Position numbers and translations under genes: made by a program. The notes under the pieces are model-generated. The model was given only the letters and a program-made list of their open reading frames with translations. It was not told the origin of the DNA and made no database searches. DNA of 62,000 bases from Symbiodinium natans (taxonomy: Eukaryota; Sar; Dinophyceae; Suessiales; Symbiodiniaceae), in contig CAJNDS010000005.1 of the NCBI GenBank assembly GCA_905221605.1, forward strand, positions 1 through 62,000, given 5' to 3'. Every line of letters starts with the position of its first letter. Position 1 is the first letter of the stretch. Below, in pieces: positions 1-11,959 of this stretch.

Positions 1-1521
1 TTGGGGTCGCGGTTTCACAACCCCCGTATTTAGTTCCAAGTTGTACTGCAGGAACTCTGGGCCCATTTCGCGGCCCCATTTTTGGGGCCGCGAGACGGCC
101 CCGTTTATTGGCCCCGAATTTGCGCCCGTGCAACCGGCTCTCGTTGGCTGCCCCTGCCCTTGTTCCAGTAACTTTGGGCAGCGTCGTGGTGAGCGCACGG
201 GGCACGGGGGGGCTGGTCCGAAGCAGCAGCGTGCGCGTCTTTATAATGTTGCAGTGAGGCAGAACTGCAACTGCGGAGGCCCATGCTGGCGAAGCCAGAA
301 TTGCTTGTGTTTTGCGGGCTTGAAAGTGGGGTCGCCCGACAGCCCCGTGACTTGGGCTTCGTCCTGGCGCTGAGCTGCAGGTCGTTGTTGTTTTTGGAAA
401 GGAGTCACGCTTCAAGCTCTGGGAAGTTGACCAACGTGGCTTCAACGTTTTCTGTGGTTGCGCAGAGAGAGGTCGCCTGCTAGACATTACAGAAATCAGA
501 ACTTGTGGCGGGCTTGGGTTTGGACGGTGGAGGTATTGAAGCGTGTTGCGCCTGCCCGGAGCTTAAGTTGCCACGCGCCCAACGAAGAAGAAGATATAGG
601 GAAAGGCCGATGCCAGCGAAAGCCTTGTGAACGTCAGTTCGTCTTCTCCATTGAAGTGCACGTTGAGGTTTAAGTGGTTGGGAGCGTTCACTTGGCTTAC
701 ACGCAACATCATCTTCGAGCCTCAGACTTTGCTGAAGGCTTCCAAGCCTTTGGAGGCCGGTCCGAGGCCTCCTCCAGTTGAACAGGGCGTGATTTTGTTT
801 GCTTGCCCGCTGGAGACCGACATCAGCTTGCAATGTCACGCAGAGTACTTCTCTCAGGACTTTCGCGTGCCCGTCGAAATCTTTGAAAGCTCAGGATCAT
901 CGAGGACTTATTTGAGGCCCGTCGAGAAGTCTGAAGTTAAAGCTTGCGGCAGCAAGAATAGCTTTTGCAGGATCATCTTAAGCGGTCGAGGCCCCTTCGA
1001 GGTCCGTCGTGATGTTTTGAATAGAGTGAGAATGAAGAGGACTTGGAGCCAGCTGCGGCTTAAAATTCTTTTCACGGGAAAGAAGAGAGACAACCAGGGT
1101 TCGTCCGGGCTCGAGGCTTTGCGGGGACCCCTTTAATAGTATTATAAGCCCCGGTCCCGGCCTCGAAAGGCCTCGAAACCCCATGAGTGAGGCCTCGAAA
1201 CCCCATGAGTAAGGTTTGGGGAGGCCTCGGAAGGCCTCGAACCCCGCAGGGTGAGGCCTCAGAGGCCTTGCAATATCGCGTACACATGTTTGCAAAAGTT
1301 GCCAGTTTGCGCAAGTCCAAATCTGGGGTCGAAAAATCTCAACAATTCTGGCTTCGCGTGCGTGGGCCTCCCCTGTGCACGTTTCTCTCATGTTGACCAG
1401 ATCGCTCACTTCCACAAGAAAGCTGCCTGCGGAGGTCGTGGTTCTCAGTTTTCCGCTTTGAGCGCTTGTCTGTGGGCCCCGAGTAAAAAGCGCGAGATTG
1501 AACCTAAAAATAGAAGAATTC

Positions 1522-1543
1522 GCGGCCCCAAAATTGGGGCCGC
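1522..1543. repeat. Inverted repeat 1 of the satellite unit (representative)
   Basis: Arms GCGGCCCCAA and TTGGGGCCGC around a 2-nt centre; present once in every unit. It could form a strong hairpin as DNA or RNA. Confidence 0.85.
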
Positions 1544-1624
1544 CAGGCGGACTCAATTTTGGGGTCGCGGTTTCACAACCCCCGTATTTAGTTCCAAGTT
1601 GTACTGCAGGAACTGGGCCCATTT

Positions 1625-1648
1625 CGCGGCCCCATTTTTGGGGCCGCG
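1625..1648. repeat. Inverted repeat 2 of the satellite unit (representative)
   Basis: Arms CGCGGCCCC and GGGGCCGCG around an ATTTTT loop, ~80 bp after inverted repeat 1 and sharing its GGCCCC core; present in every unit. Confidence 0.85.
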
Positions 1649-1833
1649 AGACGGCCCCGTTTTTTGGCCCCGAATTTGCGCCCGTGCAACCGGCTCTCGT
1701 TGGCTGCGCCCCTGCCCTTGTTCCAGTAACTTTGGGCAGCGTCGTGGTGAGCGCACGGGGGGGCTGGTCCGAAGAAGCAGCGTGCGCGTCTTTATAATGT
1801 TGCAGTGAGGCAGAACTGCAACTGCGGAGGCCC

Positions 1834-3445
1834 ATGCTGGCGAAGCCAGAATTGCTTGTGTTTTGCGGGCTTGAAAGTGGGGTCGCCCGACAGCCCCGTA
1901 ACTTGGGCTTCGTCCTGGTGCTGAGCTGCAGGTCGTTGTTGTTTTTGGAAAGGAGTCACGCTTCAAGCTCTGGGAAGTTGACCAACGTGGCTTCAACGTT
2001 TTCTGTGGTTGCGCAGAGGTCGCCTGCTAGACATTGCAGAAATCAGAACTTGTGGCGGGCTTGGGGTTGGACGGTGGAGGTATTTAAGCGTGTTGCGCCT
2101 GCCCGGAGCTTAAGTTGCCACGCGCCCAACGAAGAAGAAGATATAGGGAAAGGCCGATGCCAGCGAAAGCCTTGTGAACGTCAGTTCGTCTTCTCCAGTG
2201 AAGTGCACGTTGAGGTTTAAGTGGTTGGGAGCGTTCACTTGGCTTACACGCAACATCATCTTCGAGCCTCAGACTTTGCTGAAGGCTTCCAAGCCTTTGG
2301 AGGTCGGTCCGAGGCCTCCTCCAGTTGAACAGGGCGTGATTTTGTTTGCTTGCCCGCTGGAGACCGACATCAGCTTGCAATGTCACGCAGAGTACTTTTC
2401 AAGACTTTCGCGTGCCCGTCGAAATCTTTGAAAGCTCAGGATCATCGAGGACTTATTTGAGGCCCGTCGAGAAGTTTGAAGTTAAAGCTTGCGGCAGCAA
2501 GAATAGCTTTGCAGGATCATCTTAAGCGGTCGAGGCCCCTTCGAGGTCCGTCGTGATGTTTTGAATAGAGTGAGAATGAAGAGGACTTGGAGCCAGCTGC
2601 GGCTTCAAATTCTTTTCACGGGAAAGAAGAGAGACAACCAGGGTTCGTCCGGGCTCGAGGCTTTGCGGGGACCCCTTTAATAGTATTATAAGCCCCGGTC
2701 CCCGAGGCCTCGTAATCTTTCAAGCTAAAGGGGTTTTGGGATTTTGTGGAGGCCTCGCCAGGCCTCGAAAGGCCTCGAAACCCCATGAGTGAGGCCTCGA
2801 AACCCCATGAGTAAGGTTTGGGGAGGCCTCGGAAGGCCTCGAACCCCGCAGGGTGAGGCCTCAGAGGCCTTGCAATGTCGCGTACACATGTTTGCAAAAG
2901 TTGCCAGTTTGCGCAAGTCCAAATCTGGGGTCGAAAAATCTCAACAATTCTGGCTTCGCGTGCGTGGGCCTCCCCTGTGCACGTTTCTCTCATGTTGACC
3001 AGATCGCTCACTTCCACAAGAAAGCTGCCTGCGGAGGTCGTGGTTCTCAGTTTTCCGCTTTGAGCGCTTGTCTGTGGGCCCCGAGTAAAAAGCGCGAGAT
3101 TGAGCCTAAAAATAGAAGAATTCGCGGCCCCAAAATTGGGGCCGCCAGGCGGACTCAATTTTTGGGGTCGCGGTTTCACAACCCCCGTATTTAGTTCCAA
3201 GTTGTACTGCAGGAACTCTGGGCCCATTTCGCGGCCCCATTTTTGGGGCCGCGAGACGGCCCCGTTTATTGGCCCCGAATTTGCGCCCGTGCAACCGGCT
3301 CTCGTTGGCTGCGCCCCTGCCCTTGTTCCAGTAACTTTGGGCAGCGTCGTGGTGAGCGCACGGGGCACGGGGGGGCTGGTCCGAAGCAGCAGCGTGCGCG
3401 TCTTTATAATGTTGCAGTGAGGCAGAACTGCAACTGCGGAGGCCC
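1834..3445. repeat. Satellite unit 2 (type B)
   Basis: 1612 bp. Type B marks: CAGAGGTCGCC without the extra 4 nt, ATTGCAG and TATTTAAG. It carries private small deletions near 2396 and 2505 that break the 169-codon frame kept in other units. Confidence 0.9.
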
Positions 3446-5508
3446 ATGCTGGCGAAGCCAGAATTGCTTGTGTTTTGCGGGCTTGAAAGTGGGGTCGCCC
3501 GACAGCCCCGTAACTTGGGCTTCGTCCTGGCGCTGAGCTGCAGGTCGTTGTTGTTTTTGGAAAGGAGTCACGCTTCAAGCTCTGGGAAGTTGACCAACGT
3601 GGCTTCAACGTTTTCTGTGGTTGCGCAGAGAGAGGTCGCCTGCTAGACATTACAGAAATCAGAACTTGTGGCGGGCTTGGGTTTGGACGGTGGAGGTATT
3701 GAAGCGTGTTGCGCCTGCCCGGAGCTTAAGTTGCCACGCGCCCAACGAAGAAGAAGATATAGGGAAAGGCCGATGCCAGCGAAAGCCTTGTGAACGTCAG
3801 TTCGTCTTCTCCATTGAAGTGCACGTTGAGGTTTAAATGGTTGGGAGCGTTCACTTGGCTTACACGCAACATCATCTTCAAGCCTCACACTTTGCTGAAG
3901 GCTTCCAAGCCTTTGGAGGCCGGTCCGAGGCCTCCTCCAGTTGAACAGGGCGTGATTTTGTTTGCTTGCCCGCTGGAGACCGACGTCAGCTTGCAATGTC
4001 ACGCAGAGTACTTCTCTCAGGACTTTCGCGTGCCCGTCGAAATCTTTGAAAGCTCAGGATCGTCGAGGACTTATTTGAGGCCCGTCGAGAAGTCTGAAGT
4101 TAAAGCTTGCGGCGGCAAGAATAGCTTTTGCAGGATCATCTTAAGCGGTCGAGGCCCCTTCGAGGTCCGTCGTGATGTTTTGAATAGAGTGAGAATGAAG
4201 AGGACTTGGAGCCAGCTGCGGCTTAAAATTCTTTTCACGGGAAAGAAGAGAGACAACCAGGGTTCGTCCGGGCTCGAGGCTTTGCGGGGACCCCTTTAAT
4301 AGTATTATAAGCCCCGGTCCCCGAGGCCTCGTAATCTTTCAAGCTAAAGGGGTTTTGGGATTTTGTGGAGGCCTCGCCAGGCCTCGAAAGGCCTCGAAAC
4401 CCCATGAGTGACGAAACCCCATGAGTAAGGTTTGGGGAGGCCTCGGAAGGCCTCGAACCCCGCAGGGTGAGGCCTCAGAGGCCTTGCAATATCGCGTACA
4501 CATGTTTGCAAAAGTTGCCAGTTTGCGCAAGTCCAAATCTGGGGTCGAAAAATCTCAACAATTCTGGCTTCGCGTGCGTGGGCCTCCCCTGTGCACGTTT
4601 CTCTCATGTTGACCAGATCGCTCACTTCCACAAGAAAGCTGCCTGCGGAGGTCGTGGTTCTCAGTTTTCCGCTTTGAGCGCTTGTCTGTGGGCCCCGAGT
4701 AAAAAGCGCGAGATTGAGCCTAAAAATAGAAGAATTCGCGGCCCCAAAATTGGGGCCGCCAGGCGGACTCAATTTTGGGGTCGCGGTTTCACAACCCCCG
4801 TATTTAGTTCCAAGTTGTACTGCAGGAACTCTGGGCCCATTTCGCGGCCCCATTTTTGGGGCCGCGAGACGGCCCCGTTTATTGGCCCCGAATTTGCGCC
4901 CGTGCAACCGGCTCTCGTTGGCTGCGCCCCTGCCCTTGTTCCAGTAACTTTGGGCAGCGTCGTGGTGAGCGCACGGGGCACGGGGGGGCTGGTCCGAAGC
5001 AGCAGCGTGCGCGTCTTTATAATGTTGCAGTGAGGCAGAACTGCAACTGTGCACGTTTCTCTCATGTTGACCAGATCGCTCACTTCCACAAGAAAGCTGC
5101 CTGCGGAGGTCGTGGTTCTCAGTTTTCCGCTTTGAGCGCTTGTCTGTGGGCCCCGAGTAAAAAGCGCGAGATTGAGCCTAAAAATAGAAGAATTCGCGGC
5201 CCCAAAATTGGGGCCGCCAGGCGGACTCAATTTTGGGGTCGCGGTTTCACAACCCCCGTATTTAGTTCCAAGTTGTACTGCAGGAACTTGGGCCCATTTC
5301 GCGGCCCCATTTTTGGGGCCGCGAGACGGCCCCGTTTTTTGGCCCCGAATTTGCGCCCGTGCAACCGGCTCTCGTTGGCTGCGCCCCTGCCCTTGTTCCA
5401 GTAACTTTGGGCAGCGTCGTGGTGAGCGCACGGGGGGGCTGGTCCGAAGCAGCAGCGTGCGCGTCTTTATAATGTTGCAGTGAGGCAGAACTGCAACTGC
5501 GGAGGCCC
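3446..5508. repeat. Satellite unit 3 (type A) with internal duplication
   Basis: 2063 bp because a ~447-bp segment is repeated at its end (5049-5495). It carries the variant set CACACTTTGC, GACGTCAGC and GGCGGCAAG shared only with units 6 and 10. Confidence 0.9.
5049..5495. repeat. Partial duplication inside satellite unit 3
   Basis: After GAACTGCAACTG (ending about 5048) the sequence returns to TGCACGTTTCTCTC, which normally lies ~450 bp earlier, and the stretch to the next GAACTGCAACTG is repeated. The joint shows 3-bp microhomology (CTG). The two copies differ at small sites (GGGGCACGGGG present or absent, ACTCTGGG versus ACTTGGG), so the second resembles a different unit rather than a fresh copy of its neighbour. 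Confidence 0.85.
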
Positions 5509-7118
5509 ATGCTGGCGAAGCCAGAATTGCTTGTGTTTTGCGGGCTTGAAAGTGGGGTCGCCCGACAGCCCCGTAACTTGGGCTTCGTCCTGGTGCTGAG
5601 CTGCAGGTCGTTGTTGTTTTTGGAAAGGAGTCACGCTTCAAGCTCTGGGAAGTTGACCAACGTGGCTTCAACGTTTTCTGTGGTTGCGCAGAGGTCGCCT
5701 GCTAGACATTGCAGAAATCAGAACTTGTGGCGGGCGTGGGTTTGGACGGTGGAGGTATTTAAGCGTGTTGCGCCTGCCCGGAGCTTAAGTTGCCACGCGC
5801 CCAACGAAGAAGAAGATATAGGGAAAGGCCGATGCCAGCGAAAGCCTTGTGAACGTCAGTTCGTCTTCTCCATTGAAGTGCACGTTGAGGTTTAAATGGT
5901 TGGGAGCGTTCACTTGGCTTACACGCAACATCATCTTCGAGCCTCAGACTTTGCTGAAGGCTTCCAAGCCTTTGGAGGCCGGTCCGAGGCCTCCTCCAGT
6001 TGAACAGGGCGTGATTTTGTTTGCTTGCCCGCTGGAGACCGACATCAGCTTGCAATGTCACGCAGAGTACTTCTCTCAGGACTTTCGCGTGCCCGTCGAA
6101 ATCTTTGAAAGCTCAGGATCATCGAGGACTTATTTGAGGCCCGTCGAGAAGTCTGAAGTTAAAGCTTGCGGCAGCAAGAATAGCTTTTGCAGGATCATCT
6201 TAAGCGGTCGAGGCCCCTTCGAGGTCCGTCGTGATGTTTTGAATAGAGTGAGAATGAAGAGGACTTGGAGCCAGCTGCGGCTTAAAATTCTTTTCACGGG
6301 AAAGAAGAGAGACAACCAGGGTTCGTCCGGGCTCGAGGCCTTGCGGGGACCCCTTTAATAGTATTATAAGCCCCGAGGCCTCGTAATCTTTCAAGCTAAA
6401 GGGGTTTTGGGATTTTGTGGAGGCCTCGCGAGGCCTCGAAAGGCCTCGAAACCCCATGAGTGAGGCCTCAGGAGGCCTCGGAAGGCCTCGAAACCCCATG
6501 AGTGAGGCCTCGGAAGGCCTCGAACCCCGCAGGGTGAGGCCTCAGAGGCCTTGCAATATCGCGTACACATGTTTGCAAAAGTTGCCAGTTTGCGCGAGTC
6601 CAAATCTGGGGTCGAGAAATCTCAACAATTCTGGCTTCGCGTGCGTGGGTCTCCCCTGTGCACGTTTCTCTCATGTTGACCAGATCGCTCACTTCCACAA
6701 GAAAGCTGCCTGCGGAGGTCGTGGTTCTCAGTTTTCCGCTTTGAACCCTTGTCTGTGGGCCCCGAGTAAAAAGCGCGAGATTGAGCCTAAAAATAGAAGA
6801 ATTCGCGGCCCCAAAATTGGGGCCGCCAGGCGGACTCAATTTTGGGGTCGCGGTTTCACAACCCCCGTATTTAGTTCCAAGTTGTACTGCAGGAACTCTG
6901 GGCCCATTTCGCGGCCCCATTTTTGGGGCCGCGAGACGGCCCCGTTTTTTGGCCCCGAATTTGCGCCCGTGCAACCGGCTCTCGTTGGCTGCGCCCCTGC
7001 CCTTGTTCCAGTAACTTTGGGCAGCGTCGTGGTGAGCGCACGGGGGGGCTGGTCCGAAGAAGCAGCGTGCGCGTCTTTATAATGTTGCAGTGAGGCAGAA
7101 CTGCAACTGCGGAGGCCC
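5509..7118. repeat. Satellite unit 4 (type B)
   Basis: 1610 bp, type B marks. The minisatellite block has the AGGCCTCAGGAGGCC variant shared with unit 5. Confidence 0.9.
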
Positions 7119-8739
7119 ATGCTGGCGAAGCCAGAATTGCTTGTGTTTTGCGGGCTTGAAAGTGGGGTCGCCCGACAGCCCCGTAACTTGGGCTTCGTCC
7201 TGGCGCTGAGCTGCAGGTCGTTGTTGTTTTTGGAAAGGAGTCACGCTTCAAGCTCTGGGAAGTTGACCAACGTGGCTTCAACGTTTTCTGTGGTTGCGCA
7301 GAGAGAGGTCGCCTGCTAGACATTACAGAAATCAGAACTTGTGGCGGGCTTGGGTTTGGACGGTGGAGGTATTGAAGCGTGTTGCGCCTGCCCGGAGCTT
7401 GAGTTGCCACGCGCCCAACGAAGAAGAAGATATAGGGAAAGGCCGATGCCAGCGAAAGCCTTGTGAACGTCAGTTCGTCTTCTCCAGTGAAGTGCACGTT
7501 GAGGTTTAAGTGGTTGGGAGCGTTCACTTGGCTTACACGCAACATCATCTTCGAGCCTCAGACTTTGCTGAAGGCTTCCAAGCCTTTGGAGGCCGGTCCG
7601 AGGCCTCCTCCAGTTGAACAGGGCGTGATTTTGTTTGCTTGCCCGCTGGAGACCGACATCAGCTTGAAATGTCACGCAGAGTACTTCTCTCAGGACTTTC
7701 GCGTGCCCGTCGAAATCTTTGAAAGCTCAGGATCATCGAGGACTTATTTGAGGCCCGTCGAGAAGTCTGAAGTTAAAGCTTGCGGCAGCAAGAATAGCTT
7801 TTGCAGGATCATCTTAAGCGGTCGAGGCCCCTTCGAGGTCCGTCGTGATGTTTTGAATAGAGTGAGAATGAAGAGGACTTGGAGCCAGCTGCGGCTTAAA
7901 ATTCTTTTCACGGGAAAGAAGAGAGACAACCAGGGTTCGTCCGGGCTCGAGGCCTTGCGGGGACCCCTTTAATAGTATTATAAGCCCCGAGGCCTCGTAA
8001 TCTTTCAAGCTAAAGGGGTTTTGGGATTTTGTGGAGGCCTCGCGAGGCCTCGAAAGGCCTCGAAACCCCATGAGTGAGGCCTCAGGAGGCCTCGGAAGGC
8101 CTCGAAACCCCATGAGTGAGGCCTCGGAAGGCCTCGAACCCCGCAGGGTGAGGCCTCAGAGGCCTTGCAATATCGCGTACACATGTTTGCAAAAGTTGCC
8201 AGTTTGCGCAAGTCCAAATCTGGGGTCGAAAAATCTCAACAATTCTGGCTTCGCGTGCGTGGGCCTCCCCTGTGCACGTTTCTCTCATGTTGACCAGATC
8301 GCTCACTTCCACAAGAAAGCTGCCTGCGGAGGTCGTGGTTCTCAGTTTTCCGCTTTGAGCGCTTGTCTGTGGGCCCCGAGTAAAAAGCGCGAGATTGAGC
8401 CTAAAAATAGAAGAATTCGCGGCCCCAAAATTGGGGCCGCCAGGCGGACTCAATTTTGGGGTCGCGGTTTCACAACCCCCGTATTTAGTTCCAAGTTGTA
8501 CTGCAGGAACTCTGGGCCCATTTCGCGGCCCCATTTTTGGGGCCGCGAGACGGCCCCGTTTATTGGCCCCGAATTTGCGCCCGTGCAACCGGCTCTCGTT
8601 GGCTGCGCCCCTGCCCTTGTTCCAGTAACTTTGGGCAGCGTCGTGGTGAGCGCACGGGGCACGGGGGGGCTGGTCCGAAGCAGCAGCGTGCGCGTCTTTA
8701 TAATGTTGCAGTGAGGCAGAACTGCAACTGCGGAGGCCC
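7119..8739. repeat. Satellite unit 5 (type A)
   Basis: 1621 bp, type A marks (GAGAGAGG, ATTACAG, TATTGAAG). Confidence 0.9.
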
Positions 8740-10351
8740 ATGCTGGCGAAGCCAGAATTGCTTGTGTTTTGCGGGCTTGAACGTGGGGTCGCCCGACAGC
8801 CCCGTAACTTGGGCTTCGTCCTGGCGCTGAGCTGCAGGTCGTTGTTGTTTTTGGAAAGGAGTCACGCTTCAAGCTCTGGGAAGTTGACCAACGTGGCTTC
8901 AACGTTTTCTGTGGTTGCGCAGAGGTCGCCTGCTAGACATTGCAGAAATCAGAACTTGTGGCGGGCTTGGGTTTGGACGGTGGAGGTATTTAAGCGTGTT
9001 GCGCCTGCCCGGAGCTTAAGTTGCCACGCGCCCAACGAAGAAGAAGATATAGGGAAAGGCCGATGCCAGCGAAAGCCTTGTGAACGTCAGTTCGTCTTCT
9101 CCATTGAAGTGCACGTTGAGGTTTAAATGGTTGGGAGCGTTCACTTGGCTTACACGCAACATCATCTTCAAGCCTCACACTTTGCTGAAGGCTTCCAAGC
9201 CTTTGGAGGCCGGTCCGAGGCCTCCTCCAGTTGAACAGGGCGTGATTTTGTTTGCTTGCCCGCTGGAGACCGACGTCAGCTTGCAATGTCACGCAGAGTA
9301 CTTCTCTCAGGACTTTCGCGTGCCCGTCGAAATCTTTGAAAGCTCAGGATCGTCGAGGACTTATTTGAGGCCCGTCGAGAAGTCTGAAGTTAAAGCTTGC
9401 GGCGGCAAGAATAGCTTTTGCAGGATCATCTTAAGCGGTCGAGGCCCCTTCGAGGTCCGTCGTGATGTTTTGAATAGAGTGAGAATGAAGAGGACTTGGA
9501 GCCAGCTGCGGCTTAAAATTCTTTTCACGGGAAAGAAGAGAGACAACCAGGGTTCGTCCGGGCTCGAGGCCTTGCGGGGACCCCTTTAATAGTATTATAA
9601 GCCCCGGTCCCCGAGGCCTCGTAATCTTTCAAGCTAAAGGGGTTTTGGGATTTTGTGGAGGCCTCGCCAGGCCTCAAAAGGCCTCGAAACCCCATGAGTG
9701 AGGCCTCGAAACCCCATGAGTGAGGCCTTGGGGAGGCCTCGGAAGGCCTCGAACCCCGCAGGGTGAGGCCTCAGAGGCCTTGCAATATCGCGTACACATG
9801 TTTGCAAAAGTTGCCAGTTTGCGCGGTCCAAATCTGGGGTCGAAAAATCTCAACAATTCTGGCTTCGCGTGCGTGGGCCTCCCCTGTGCACGTTTCTCTC
9901 ATGTTGACCAGATCGCTCACTTCCACAAGAAAGCTGCCTGCGGAGGTCGTGGTTCTCAGTTTTCCGCTTTGAGCGCTTGTCTGTGGGCCCCGAGTAAAAA
10001 GCGCGAGATTGAGCCTAAAAATAGAAGAATTCGCGGCCCCAAAATTGGGGCCGCCAGGCGGACTCAATTTTGGGGTCGCGGTTTCACAACCCCCGTATTT
10101 AGTTCCAAGTTGTACTGCAGGAACTGGGCCCATTTCGCGGCCCCATTTTTGGGGCCGCGAGACGGCCCCGTTTTTTGGCCCCGAATTTGCGCCCGTGCAA
10201 CCGGCTCTCGTTGGCTGCGCCCCTGCCCTTGTTCCAGTAACTTTGGGCAGCGTCGTGGTGAGCGCACGGGGCACGGGGGGGCTGGTCCGAAGCAGCAGCG
10301 TGCGCGTCTTTATAATGTTGCAGTGAGGCAGAACTGCAACTGCGGAGGCCC
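8740..10351. repeat. Satellite unit 6 (type B)
   Basis: 1612 bp, type B marks plus the CACACTTTGC/GACGTCAGC variant set also seen in units 3 and 10. Confidence 0.9.
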
Positions 10352-11959
10352 ATGCTGGCGAAGCCAGAATTGCTTGTGTTTTGCGGGCTTGAAAGTGGGG
10401 TCGCCCGACAGCCCCGTTTGGGCTTCGTCCTGGCGCTGAGCTGCAGGTCGTTGTTGTTTTTGGAAAGGAGTCACGCTTCAAGCTCTGGGAAGTTGACCAA
10501 CGTGGCTTCAACGTTTTCTGTGGTTGCGCAGAGAGAGGTCGCCTGCTAGACATTACAGAAATCAGAACTTGTGGCGGGCTTGGGTTTGGACGGTGGAGGT
10601 ATTGAAGCGTGTTGCGCCTGCCCGGAGCTTAAGTTGCCACGCGCCCAACGAAGAAGAAGATATAGGGAAAGGCCGATGCCAGCGAAAGCCTTGTGAACGT
10701 CAGTTCGTCTTCTCCATTGAAGTGCACGTTGAGGTTTAAGTGGTTGGGAGCGTTCACTTGGCTTACACGCAACATCATCTTCGAGCCTCAGACTTTGCTG
10801 AAGGCTTCCAAGCCTTTGGAGGCCGGTCCGAGGCCTCCTCCAGTTGAACAGGGCGTGATTTTGTTTGCTTGCCCGCTGGAGACCGACATCAGCTTGCAAT
10901 GTCACGCAGAGTACTTCTCTCAGGACTTTCGCGTGCCCGTCGAAATCTTTGAAAGCTCAGGATCATCGAGGACTTATTTGAGGCCCGTCGAGAAGTCTGA
11001 AGTTAAAGCTTGCGGCAGCAAGAATAGCTTTTGCAGGATCATCTTAAGCGGTCGAGGCCCCTTCGAGGTCCGTCGTGATGTTTTGAATAGAGTGAGAATG
11101 AAGAGGACTTGGAGCCAGCTGCGGCTTAAAATTCTTTTCACGGGAAAGAAGAGAGACAACCAGGGTTCGTCCGGGCTCGAGGCTTTGCGGGGACCCCTTT
11201 AATAGTATTATAAGCCCCGGTCCCCGAGGCCTCGTAATCTTTCAAGCTAAAGGGGTTTTGGGATTTTGTGGAGGCCTCGCCAGGCCTCGAAAGGCCTCGA
11301 AACCCCATGAGTGAGGCCTCGAAACCCCATGAGTAAGGTTTGGGGAGGCCTCGGAAGGCCTCGAACCCCGCAGGGTGAGGCCTCAGAGGCCTTGCAATAT
11401 CGCGTACACATGTTTGCAAAAGTTGCCAGTTTGCGCAAGTCCAAATCTGGGGTCGAAAAATCTCAACAATTCTGGCTTCGCGTGCGTGGGCCTCCCCTGT
11501 GCACGTTTCTCTCATGTTGACCAGATCGCTCACTTCCACAAGAAAGCTGCCTGCGGAGGTCGTGGTTCTCAGTTTTCCGCTTTGAGCGCTTGTCTGTGGG
11601 CCCCGAGTAAAAAGCGCGAGATTGAGCCTAAAAATAGAAGAATTCGCGGCCCCAAAATTGGGGCCGCCAGGCGGACTCAATTTTGGGGTCGCGGTTTCAC
11701 AACCCCCGTATTTAGTTCCAAGTTGTACTGCAGGAACTCTGGGCCCATTTCGCGGCCCCATTTTTGGGGCCGCGAGACGGCCCCGTTTTTTGGCCCCGAA
11801 TTTGCGCCCGTGCAACCGGCTCTCGTTGGCTGCGCCCCTGCCCTTGTTCCAGTAACTTTGGGCAGCGTCGTGGTGAGCGCACGGGGGGGCTGGTCCGAAG
11901 CAGCAGCGTGCGCGTCTTTATAATGTTGCAGTGAGGCAGAACTGCAACTGCGGAGGCCC
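10352..11959. repeat. Satellite unit 7 (type A)
   Basis: 1608 bp, type A marks. It has a small private deletion near 10415 (CCCCGTTTGGGC). Confidence 0.9.

Larger units (their letters stand above)
283..1833. repeat. Satellite unit 1 (type A)
   Basis: 1551 bp. Type A marks: GAGAGAGG, ATTACAG and TATTGAAG. It is the shortest unit because it lacks the ~60-bp stretch with the CTTTCAAGCTAAAGG segment present in other units near the minisatellite. Confidence 0.9.

Noticed and set aside
627-1136. 169-codon frame repeated in most satellite units, and 285-344-codon minus frames across units
   Set aside because: No ATG start, overlapping long frames on both strands, no domain, and high GC with few stops explains them. 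Near-identity of units makes frame conservation uninformative.
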